From Planctomycetota bacterium (GTDB lineage Bacteria > Planctomycetota > Phycisphaerae > UBA1845): a stretch of 5,105 nucleotides of DNA. The stretch is from the NCBI GenBank assembly GCA_022563615.1, contig JADFMZ010000254.1:1-5105 (forward strand), given 5' to 3'. Below are positions 1 to 5,105 of the stretch, in pieces; the first letter of the stretch is position 1; every line of letters starts with the position of its first letter. A model generated the notes under the pieces. The model did no database searches and was not told the origin of the DNA. It saw nothing but the letters and a program-made list of their open reading frames with translations. A program made the position numbers and the translations under genes.

Positions 1-1
1 C

Positions 2-310
2 TGGGCGAAGTACTGCGATGATTTCATGCGCTCCGACGCCTTCCTCGATGCCATGAAGAAATCGATGGACGGCGCCCTGGCCTTTCGGCAACAGATCAAC
101 GATTTTCTGAAAAAGGCCGTCGGCGACAGCCCTCTTGCCTCAAGCGACGACACCGAAACCATTGTGCTGGCGGTGAGAAGCCTGGAGGAGCGCGTGCTCG
201 ATCGCATCGAGGCCCTGTCCAGGCGCGTGGAAGCGTTGGAGCGGCGCCTGCCGGATCAGCCACCGACACCTCGAAACGCCTCGCCCAAGTCCAAAGGAAG
301 TTCACGATGA
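2..310 (+). CDS. PhaE-like / phasin-like small coiled-coil protein, 3' part (5' end outside window)
   Basis: The reading frame is already open at base 2 (W-A-K-Y-C-D-D-F before the first ATG at 26). No SD site precedes that ATG, so the gene probably starts upstream of the window. Numbering from the ATG at 26, residues 1-32 look like an amphipathic helix (MRSDAFLDAMKKSMDGALAF and following). Residues 46-75 show regular 3-4 spacing of I/V/L (46, 50, 53, 57, 61, 64, 68, 71, 75), a coiled coil. Residues 76-94 are a Pro/Ser/Lys-rich tail. This helix-plus-coiled-coil layout, directly before a class III-type phaC, resembles the C-terminal end of PhaE, the non-catalytic subunit of class III PHA synthase. 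The PTRxE-type motif I associate with PhaE is not evident. The stop overlaps the phaC start (ATGA), suggesting translational coupling. The inferred role is synthase partner or granule-associated protein; a phasin or PhaR-like role is also possible. Confidence 0.7.
   Translation, partial: WAKYCDDFMRSDAFLDAMKKSMDGALAFRQQINDFLKKAVGDSPLASSDDTETIVLAVRSLEERVLDRIEALSRRVEALERRLPDQPPTPRNASPKSKGSSR
294..298 (+). promoter_or_regulatory. Shine-Dalgarno site of phaC
   Basis: AAGGA lies 8 bases before the ATG at 307 and inside the end of the upstream coding region. With the ATGA stop/start overlap it supports translational coupling of the PhaE-like protein and PhaC. Confidence 0.6.
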
Positions 311-1404
311 GCATACCGAGCGCCCCCTTCGCGCCCTGGTTGATGACGCCGGCCCTGATTCAATCTCAATGGGAAGAGTTCACGCGCAAGATGGCGAAGA
401 TGCCCAAGGTGTGGGAGGTGGCCCAAAAAGTGCGCGTGGGCGCAACGCCGTCCGAAGTCGTGTTCCGCCGTAACAAACTCAGCCTTTTGCACTACACGGG
501 CGAGGTCGAAACCCGATACGACACACCGCTGCTGTTTGTGTTCGCTCTGGTGAATCGCCCTTACATTCTCGACCTCAGGCCGGGGAAAAGCGTCGTCGAA
601 CATTTCGTCGACCGACGGTTCGACACCTACAGGCTGGACTGGGGCGTCCCGTCCAACGCCGATCGTTTTCTGGGGATGAAGGAGTACATCCAGGGGTATA
701 TGGATGAGGTGGTGGATAAGCTTCGGGAGCGGACCGGCAGCCAGCAGGTCAGCATTTTGGGGTATTGTATGGGCGGGTCGATGTCAGCCATGTACACCGC
801 GCTGCACCCCGACAAAGTCAAGAACCTGATTCTGCTGGCGGCACCGGTGGATTGGTCCGATCGCGAACACTTGTTGGCCAAGTGGACCGACGCAAGCGTC
901 TTCGACGTGGACCGTCTGATCGACACCTACGGCAACGTCCCCGCCGACATGCTGCAAAGATCGTTCATGCTGCTCAAGCCCGTCTCCAACTTCGTGCAAA
1001 AGTACTTCACCTTCTATGAGAAAATGGAGGACGAGAAGTTTCTCGAAGACTTCTTCGCCATGGAGACCTGGCTTAATGACAACATCCCGGTCGCCGGCGA
1101 GATGTTCCGCGAGTTCGTCAAGCATTGCATGCAGGAAAACCGCCTGATCGAAGGACGGCTTCAAATCGGAGGCGAGCGCGTGGACCTGCGTAACATCACC
1201 TGTCCCGTGCTAAACCTGACGGCTCAACACGACCATCTCGTGCCCTGCGGGCAGAGCCTTCCGTTTAACGACGCGGTAGGATCGACGGATCGGCGAGCGA
1301 TCACGTTTCCGGCTGGACACATCGGCATGGCCGTCGGCTCCAAGGCCCAACGAGAGCTCTGGCCAACGGTTTGCGATTGGCTGTCCGAGCGATCGGGATC
1401 ATAG
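307..1404 (+). CDS. phaC: Class III-type poly(3-hydroxyalkanoate) synthase subunit PhaC
   Basis: The enzyme polymerises (R)-3-hydroxyacyl-CoA, typically 3-hydroxybutyryl-CoA, into PHA with release of CoA, at the surface of cytoplasmic granules. The 365-aa protein matches the usual class III length (about 350-370) and is far shorter than class I/II synthases. It is an alpha/beta hydrolase. The lipase-like box G-Y-C-M-G-G at 152-157 supplies nucleophile Cys154. Asp309 in QHDHLVP and His338 in PAGHIG complete the triad. These sit close to Cys149, Asp302 and His331 of the Allochromatium vinosum enzyme as I recall them. The N-terminal motif PLLFVFALVNRPYILDL (74-90) and the YRLDWG motif (108-113) are also typical of the family. 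The ATG at 307 overlaps the previous stop, with an AAGGA SD site at 294-298, eight bases upstream. Class III PhaC normally needs PhaE, and the overlapping upstream gene is the obvious candidate. All key residues are present and the frame is intact. Confidence 0.95.
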   Translation: MSIPSAPFAPWLMTPALIQSQWEEFTRKMAKMPKVWEVAQKVRVGATPSEVVFRRNKLSLLHYTGEVETRYDTPLLFVFALVNRPYILDLRPGKSVVEHFVDRRFDTYRLDWGVPSNADRFLGMKEYIQGYMDEVVDKLRERTGSQQVSILGYCMGGSMSAMYTALHPDKVKNLILLAAPVDWSDREHLLAKWTDASVFDVDRLIDTYGNVPADMLQRSFMLLKPVSNFVQKYFTFYEKMEDEKFLEDFFAMETWLNDNIPVAGEMFREFVKHCMQENRLIEGRLQIGGERVDLRNITCPVLNLTAQHDHLVPCGQSLPFNDAVGSTDRRAITFPAGHIGMAVGSKAQRELWPTVCDWLSERSGS

Positions 1405-1451
1405 CGCCATCCTCGCAAAGATAATCGCGCCGCGTTTTGGGAATCCCACGT

Positions 1452-1457
1452 AGGGGG
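1452..1457 (+). promoter_or_regulatory. Shine-Dalgarno site that fixes the start of the first SDR gene
   Basis: AGGGGG lies 6 bases before the ATG at 1464. The frame also has a TTG at 1437, but no SD site precedes it and its nine extra residues (MGIPRRGSS) are not SDR-like. The ATG at 1464 is therefore preferred. Confidence 0.6.
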
Positions 1458-1463
1458 TCATCA

Positions 1464-2285
1464 ATGGATCTGAAAGACAAAGTCGTGGTCCTCACCGGCG
1501 GCGCCAGCGGCATTGGAAAAGCCACGGCTTTGATGATTGCCCGCGAAAATGTCAAGGCGATCGCCGTTGCGGATCGGGACGAACAGACCGAGGCGGTTTG
1601 TGAAGCGATGAACCACGACCTCGGACGCACGGTGATGATTGCCTTTCGCGGGGACGTCGTGGACGAGTCATTCCGTGAAGGTGTATTTCAAACCATGGAA
1701 GAGCGTTTCGGCCCGGTGACTCTTTGCGTCCCGGCGGCGGGTATTACTCGCGACCGCCTCAGCGTGAAGATCGCCAAGAGGAACGGCTCCATCGTGCCGG
1801 ACATCTATGCGGAGGAGGACTTCCGGCGGGTTCTGGACGTTGATCTGGTCGCGCCGGTTTATTGGGCCCTTCGTACGGTGGCATCGGTGGCTGTCCATCG
1901 GGCGAACCGAGGGATGGGTGCCTGGGCGCCCGACGAGTCGATGCAAGGGGCGATCGTGCTGATCGGTTCGGTCTCGTCGGCGGGCAATCGCGGACAAATC
2001 TCCTACGCCACAGCCAAGGCCGGCTTGGAGGGCGCTCAAGCGACCCTGGCGAAAGAGGCCATCTTCTACGGCGTGCGTTGTGCCATCATCCATCCGGGTT
2101 TTACGGACACGCCCATGGTTCGGGCGCTGGGTGACGATATCATTCGGGAAAACGTGCTGCCGAACACTCAGCTCCGGCGATTGATTCGCCCCGACGAAAT
2201 CGCCAGCGCCATCGTGTTTATGCTGCAAAACTCCGCGGTCAGCGGAAGTCTGTGGGCGGATGCGGGTTGGCATCCACAGGCCTGA
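1464..2285 (+). CDS. Short-chain dehydrogenase/reductase with atypical active-site motifs, in the pha operon
   Basis: This is a classical-type SDR of 273 aa with a Rossmann fold. The dinucleotide motif TGGASGIG is at 11-18. Asp37, at the end of the second beta strand (AVADRDE), suggests NAD(H) rather than NADP(H). Catalytic Ser169 (LIGSVSS), Tyr181 and Lys185 (YATAK) are followed by HPGFTDTPM (210-218). Two normally conserved features differ: the NNAG motif is PAAG (90-93), and the Asn of the Asn-Ser-Tyr-Lys tetrad appears as Asp127 (LDVDLVAP). Against the next gene's product there is an insertion of about 12 residues before Asp127 and about 14 between Asp127 and Ser169. Hence it is 26 aa longer. 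It sits 59 bp after phaC and 63 bp before the phaB-like gene, most likely co-transcribed. The substrate is unknown; a hydroxyacyl-CoA or 3-hydroxybutyrate dehydrogenase role is a guess from context. Confidence 0.88.
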   Translation: MDLKDKVVVLTGGASGIGKATALMIARENVKAIAVADRDEQTEAVCEAMNHDLGRTVMIAFRGDVVDESFREGVFQTMEERFGPVTLCVPAAGITRDRLSVKIAKRNGSIVPDIYAEEDFRRVLDVDLVAPVYWALRTVASVAVHRANRGMGAWAPDESMQGAIVLIGSVSSAGNRGQISYATAKAGLEGAQATLAKEAIFYGVRCAIIHPGFTDTPMVRALGDDIIRENVLPNTQLRRLIRPDEIASAIVFMLQNSAVSGSLWADAGWHPQA

Positions 2286-2337
2286 CGGCGTCGCCGGACG
2301 GACCGGCACTTGAGGGTGGACTGCAGGATACAAAATC

Positions 2338-2343
2338 AGGAGG
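2338..2343 (+). promoter_or_regulatory. Strong Shine-Dalgarno site of the phaB-like gene
   Basis: A perfect AGGAGG ends 5 bases before the ATG at 2349. It selects that ATG over an in-frame TTG at 2310, which would add 13 residues with no SDR character. Confidence 0.75.
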
Positions 2344-2348
2344 CCCTT

Positions 2349-3092
2349 ATGGACCTGAACGGAATCGTATGCCTCATCAGCGGATCATCGCGCGGCATCG
2401 GACGCGCCACCGCATTGATGCTGGCCGACGCAGGATGCGATATCGCCGTCAACTACGTCTCCAACGCCGGTGCGGCTGAATCCGTCGTCGAGGCGATCAA
2501 GAAGAAGGGTCGCCGCGCGATAGCCTACAAGGCTGACGTCGGCCGAAAGGAAGAAACCGACCGCATGGTGGATCAGGCGATCGAGGCGTTCGGGCCGATT
2601 CAAATTCTGGTCAACAACGCCGGGATCACGCGCGATCGCAGCTTCATGAAGCTCAGCGCGGAACACTGGCGCGAAGTGCTTCTGGTCAACCTCGATGGGG
2701 CGTTCAATCTGACGAGTCGGCTATTGCCGCAGATGGTGGAGTCCAGGTGGGGCAGGGTGATTAACATGTCCTCCATCGTGGCGCAGATGGGCAACTTCGG
2801 ACAAACCAACTACGCCGTCGCCAAGGGTGGGTTGATCGCATTCACGAAGACTTTGGCCCGCGAAGTGGCCCGAAAGGGAATCACCGTCAACGCGGTGGCG
2901 CCCGGCTTCATTGATACCGACATGACCGCCGTCTTGCCCGAGCAAGCGCTCGACACCGTTCGCAAGCTGACGCCGATGGACCGGCTCGGCACCGCCGACG
3001 AGGTCGCCGTCGCCGTTCGTTTTCTGGCGGACCCGTGCGCGTCGTTCATCACCGGTCAGGTCATCAACGTCAACGGCGGGATGTACATGTAG
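2349..3092 (+). CDS. phaB: Acetoacetyl-CoA reductase / 3-oxoacyl-ACP reductase (PhaB/FabG family SDR)
   Basis: The likely reaction is NADPH-dependent reduction of acetoacetyl-CoA to (R)-3-hydroxybutyryl-CoA, the substrate of PhaC, in the cytoplasm. At 247 aa it has standard FabG/PhaB length. Cofactor motif SGSSRGIG is at 11-18, with Ser in place of the usual first Thr. Asn35-Tyr36 at the end of the second strand, with no acidic residue there, suits NADP(H). NNAG is at 89-92. The full tetrad is present: Asn114 (LLVNLDG), Ser142 (NMSSIV), Tyr155 and Lys159 (YAVAK). The tail GQVINVNGGMYM is characteristic. The segment FGQTNY before the catalytic Tyr is typical of PhaB, but FabG sequences are close and motifs alone cannot separate acyl-CoA from acyl-ACP use. 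Position behind phaC favours PhaB. It is the last + strand gene before the convergent - strand gene, whose stop lies 3 bp away. Confidence 0.88.
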   Translation: MDLNGIVCLISGSSRGIGRATALMLADAGCDIAVNYVSNAGAAESVVEAIKKKGRRAIAYKADVGRKEETDRMVDQAIEAFGPIQILVNNAGITRDRSFMKLSAEHWREVLLVNLDGAFNLTSRLLPQMVESRWGRVINMSSIVAQMGNFGQTNYAVAKGGLIAFTKTLAREVARKGITVNAVAPGFIDTDMTAVLPEQALDTVRKLTPMDRLGTADEVAVAVRFLADPCASFITGQVINVNGGMYM

Positions 3093-3095
3093 CGG

Positions 3096-3830
3096 CTACG
3101 CCGGACCAGATGGGGAGGCCGCGCCGCCTGAGGAGCCCCCCGGCTCGACCCGTGCTCCGCCGGAAGAGGATTCGGGGGCAGCGCAATCGCCATCCGCGAC
3201 AGCGGGTCCGGACTTCTGATCCTGGTGCGCTTGCTTGACGCGGAAGTAGTCGCCGCCCTTGCGTGCCTCGTCATCCGTACCCCAGTGGATGGTCTTTTCG
3301 ATTTTCCGCAGCATCGGAATGTGCTTGGAGCAGTGAATGTAGGCCTCCTCCACGTCGACAACCACCCAACGTTCGGGTTTGCGCCCCCCGCTTAAGGCCA
3401 GGTCTCGGCGCGCCTCCTCGGGAAGGTCGAGGCGGCCGGCCAACTCGGAATTCTCCAGCACCGAAGCCCGCCCGTTGACGTGCAACCCAACCGTGCTGTG
3501 GAAAAAATCCACAAAGATCATTCCGATGTGCGAATTCTCGAGGATATTTCCGAGGCTGGCCATCACACCGTTCCCGCGATACTCGGGATACGCCAGGCGT
3601 TTCGGATCGAGTACGCGGACGAAGCCCGGAAGCCCGGCGCGGAACGAACAGTCGCATTCGCCTTGGGCGTCGGCGGTAGCGACGAAGACCATCTCCTGTC
3701 GCGCGATGAAGGCGTACATTTCGTCGGTGAGATAATCGAGCACCTGGTTCTGATAGAACGCAGCCGCGCGTTTCGTCGTGCCGCAACGCCCTTGGAGCTT
3801 GCGCTCACCTGCCGATCCGAACGTGCTCAA
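3096..3830 (-). CDS. Pyridoxamine 5'-phosphate oxidase-like FMN-binding protein
   Basis: The product has the split-barrel flavin-binding fold of the PNPOx-like family; members bind FMN or related cofactors, and the substrate here is unknown. The chosen start is TTG at 3830, giving 244 aa that begin MSTFGSAGERKLQ, where similarity to the family seems to start; CAGGA lies 9 bases upstream. The frame can extend to a GTG at 3974 (292 aa), but the extra 48 residues look unstructured and lack an SD site. Visible blocks are ARQEMVFVATADAQGECD (43-60), RAGLPGFVRVLDP (64-76), YPEYRGNGVMASLGNI (81-96), IFVDFF (105-110) and GLHVNGRA (115-122), then HCSKHIP near 171-177. The last 40 or so residues are Gly/Ser/Ala/Pro-rich low complexity. 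It lies downstream of the lipoprotein gene on the same strand. The family call is firm; true PdxH activity is unlikely on length and motifs. Confidence 0.85.
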   Translation of the reverse strand: MSTFGSAGERKLQGRCGTTKRAAAFYQNQVLDYLTDEMYAFIARQEMVFVATADAQGECDCSFRAGLPGFVRVLDPKRLAYPEYRGNGVMASLGNILENSHIGMIFVDFFHSTVGLHVNGRASVLENSELAGRLDLPEEARRDLALSGGRKPERWVVVDVEEAYIHCSKHIPMLRKIEKTIHWGTDDEARKGGDYFRVKQAHQDQKSGPAVADGDCAAPESSSGGARVEPGGSSGGAASPSGPA

Positions 3831-3839
3831 AGCGGCTGA

Positions 3840-3844
3840 TCCTG
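3840..3844 (-). promoter_or_regulatory. Candidate Shine-Dalgarno site for the TTG start at 3830
   Basis: On the - strand CAGGA ends 9 bases before the TTG at 3830. It is modest, but it is the only SD-like sequence near either candidate start of the FMN-binding protein gene. Confidence 0.35.
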
Positions 3845-4009
3845 TTATGCCAAGGACGTCGCACCCGGACGTACGTCCGTCGGCGGTCTTTTCTTTCTGG
3901 ACCCAAGTCCCTCGAGGCCCAACCGGCGCGGATGGACATCCTAACCTGTGCCGACGGATGATGGAATTATCCACCCAAGGGTTGGGTCAAGCCGGTTCCG
4001 CCGCCCCAC

Positions 4010-4663
4010 CTAACCCCGCTTCGTGGCTCGTGGCGACTCATTCGCAGGTCGTTCGATCCGGTCATCGGCCTGCATGACATGATCCTTGATCCACTCCCGC
4101 ACCTCCTTGGGCGCCCGGGAGAAGCGCCACTCGTCGTGCTCTCTGGCAAGGATGAGGACGATCTCGCGCTGCGGTTCCCGCCGGCCGGCTGGTTGACTTG
4201 GATCGAACACAACTTCTGCGAGCACGACAAAGGCCCGTTCATTCGGATCGTCGTTCCGTGAAGCCCCGTGGTCCGATTGAAGAATGACCGGGTCCAGAGC
4301 GCGAATACGGATCGCCTCGACGGCCCGCCACCCCTGCTCGAACTCGTCGCGCGGCAGGGGATCGCTCCGGTCGCTCCACAACAAGCGGAAAGCCTCGTAG
4401 TCGCCCGCGGCGCAGAGCCTCATCGCCTTTTCCACAAAGGCGTTCACCGAGTCGTCCGACACTCGCAACTCGTCGGGAAAGACGACGATGTCGGCGGGGC
4501 GCACCTCTTCTTCGAGCGGGGGGACCGCTTGGGAGGCGACAGATTCGTCTCGCCGGCAGGCTGTGGACATCAAAACCGGCGCACTGCATATCAGAACGAA
4601 CTTCGCTAGCCGAACAGCCGTAAGCGAATAGCGAATAGTGAAATCGGGATCAGAAACCATCAT
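4010..4663 (-). CDS. Hypothetical protein, probable lipoprotein of unknown function
   Basis: The 217-aa product is not recognised. Basic residues (R11, R18, K21) precede a hydrophobic stretch at 19-32 and then MSTAC, with Cys36 as a possible lipidation site. The residue at -3 is Ser rather than Leu, so the lipobox is imperfect; a lipoprotein or N-terminally anchored periplasmic protein is inferred. An acidic linker follows (41-60). Residues 71-100 (DSVNAFVEKAMRLCAAGDYE, then AFRLLWSDRS) recall NTF2-like/DUF4878-type accessory domains, in which a helix and an 'AAGDYE' turn precede a beta sheet. Beta-rich segments at 143-153 (RAFVVLAEVVF) and 167-181 (EIVLILAREHDEWRF) agree with this, but it is only fold-level resemblance. 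The ATG at 4663 is followed at once by a second ATG at 4660; upstream only a weak GAGTG is seen. The gene lies between the hairpin-bearing gap and the FMN-binding protein gene. Composition and coding style match its neighbours. Confidence 0.75.
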   Translation of the reverse strand: MMVSDPDFTIRYSLTAVRLAKFVLICSAPVLMSTACRRDESVASQAVPPLEEEVRPADIVVFPDELRVSDDSVNAFVEKAMRLCAAGDYEAFRLLWSDRSDPLPRDEFEQGWRAVEAIRIRALDPVILQSDHGASRNDDPNERAFVVLAEVVFDPSQPAGRREPQREIVLILAREHDEWRFSRAPKEVREWIKDHVMQADDRIERPANESPRATKRG

Positions 4664-4702
4664 CCGACACTCGATAGTGCATGGTCACACGTCATCATGT
4701 GG

Positions 4703-4776
4703 GTGTGCCACTGCTCTTGAGCAGTGCACGAACTCCACGAAAACCCCATGAGCACTGCTTGAAAGCAGTGGCACAC
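4703..4776. repeat. Pair of inverted hairpin repeats (REP/BIME-like element)
   Basis: Two 25-bp arms (4703-4727 and 4752-4776) are imperfect inverted copies of each other, matching at 22 of 25 positions and separated by 24 bp. Each arm contains its own perfect palindrome: CACTGCTC-TT-GAGCAGTG at 4709-4726 and CACTGCTT-GA-AAGCAGTG at 4753-4770, both with 8-bp stems. The outer ends read GTGTGC on the left and GCACAC on the right. The element can fold as two small hairpins or one long hairpin. It lies in the 161-bp gap between the UbiD-type gene and the lipoprotein gene, both read on the - strand. The layout resembles REP pairs (BIMEs) spread by REP-associated tyrosine transposases. No transposase is in the window, so this origin is inferred. 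A terminator or mRNA-stabilising role for the UbiD transcript is possible, but no clear T-tract follows directly. Confidence 0.8.
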
Positions 4777-4824
4777 GACAGCATGGCGCTGCCCATCACC
4801 CACAAATGGAGGCGTAATGGTGCG

Positions 4825-5105
4825 CTAGGCGAGTCCATATTCCGTCCAGCGACGTTTCACGAGCTGTTGGATCTCACGGCTCATTTCGAGTTCTTCAGGC
4901 CAATCGCGGACGATCCCCTCGCCGGCGATTTTGCGGGTGGCGTCGATGCCGATCTTACCACCTGTGCCATAGTAGGGCGTCGAATGGTCGAGGATGTCGC
5001 ACGGGCCGTCGACGATCATCGTATCGCGCCGCCAGTCCACGTTGGCGCCCACGTGAAACAATACATCCTGCTCGTTATGGACGTTCACATGCTCGTCCAC
5101 GACGA
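4825..5105 (-). CDS. UbiD-family decarboxylase, C-terminal part (5' end beyond the window)
   Basis: The frame is open to the right-hand edge of the window. The GTG at 5100 is an internal Val codon, since another Val codon precedes it, so the gene is cut rather than short. About 92 codons are visible. UbiD enzymes use prenylated FMN for reversible decarboxylation of aromatic or unsaturated acids, as in ubiquinone or menaquinone synthesis. Characteristic C-terminal motifs are visible: VDEHVNVHNEQDVLFHVGAN, then VDWRRDTMIVDGPCDILDH, GGKIGIDATRK, GEGIVRDWPEE, and an end in RRWTEYGLA. The GIDATRK and 'D-x-LDH' signatures resemble the UbiD-type menaquinone biosynthesis decarboxylases as I recall them. 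The catalytic Glu-Arg-Glu residues and the prenyl-FMN site lie in the missing part, so substrate and activity cannot be judged. The stop TAG is at 4827-4825, and the hairpin pair begins 49 bp downstream. Confidence 0.88.
   Translation of the reverse strand, partial: VVDEHVNVHNEQDVLFHVGANVDWRRDTMIVDGPCDILDHSTPYYGTGGKIGIDATRKIAGEGIVRDWPEELEMSREIQQLVKRRWTEYGLA

Noticed and set aside
784..1164. Long open frame on the - strand opposite phaC (and similar frames opposite the two SDR genes)
   Set aside because: These are shadows of high-G+C coding regions. The + strand frames carry complete family motifs and catalytic residues, and the antisense translations resemble nothing recognised.
3133..3146. 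GAGCC-CCCC-GGCTC hairpin just after the phaB stop, as a possible terminator
   Set aside because: The stem is only 5 bp, it lies inside the opposing coding region, and no T-tract follows.
3480..3839. Plus-strand open frame opposite the FMN-binding protein gene
   Set aside because: The - strand frame has clear conserved PNPOx-like blocks across the same region. The + strand frame has no domain character or SD site.
3964..3990. Possible sigma-70 promoter on the - strand (TTGACC at 3990-3985 and GATAAT at 3971-3966)
   Set aside because: The spacer is only 13 bp, or 15 bp with a poorer -10 (TAATTC), well below the usual 16-18. It is too weak to annotate, although its position before the FMN-binding protein gene is suggestive.
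4623..4638. Short tandem duplication AGCGAAT within the start of the lipoprotein gene
   Set aside because: Only two 7-base copies inside a coding region; too short to mean anything.
4703..4776. The hairpin pair as a CRISPR array
   Set aside because: There are only two repeats, in opposite orientation rather than direct, with a single 24-bp gap and no cas genes.

Overview
The window is high-G+C bacterial DNA made almost entirely of tightly packed genes. It holds most of a polyhydroxyalkanoate (PHA) synthesis operon on the + strand and three genes on the - strand that converge on it. Protein style and the repeat element hint at a planctomycete-like bacterium. The hints are a class III-type PhaC with a short coiled-coil partner, a UbiD of the type I associate with menaquinone biosynthesis, and paired CACTGC/GCAGTG hairpins. 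No rRNA or other marker gene is present, so this assignment is tentative.

Plus strand, about 1-3092: the 3' part of a small PhaE-like/phasin-like coiled-coil protein (stop at 310) overlaps the start of phaC (307-1404) by four bases (ATGA). Next come a short-chain dehydrogenase (SDR) with unusual active-site substitutions (1464-2285) and a textbook acetoacetyl-CoA reductase/FabG-type SDR (2349-3092). Gaps are 59 and 63 bp, each ending in a Shine-Dalgarno (SD) site. The simplest reading is one operon in which the reductase makes (R)-3-hydroxyacyl-CoA, the synthase polymerises it, and the small coiled-coil protein assists the synthase or the granule. No beta-ketothiolase (PhaA) lies in the window. 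The operon promoter must lie upstream of base 1.

Minus strand, about 3096-5105: reading right to left, there is the C-terminal end of a UbiD-family decarboxylase (cut by the window edge, stop at 4825) and a 161-bp gap with a 74-bp pair of inverted hairpins (4703-4776). Then come an unrecognised probable lipoprotein (4663-4010) and a pyridoxamine-5'-phosphate-oxidase-like FMN-binding protein (about 3830-3096). The last gene meets the PHA operon tail to tail, with only 3 bp between the two stop codons.

Nothing here looks like a defence system, phage or complete mobile element. The items most worth a second look are the atypical SDR inside the pha operon, the reduced PhaE-like partner, and the hairpin pair, which resembles a REP/BIME element.
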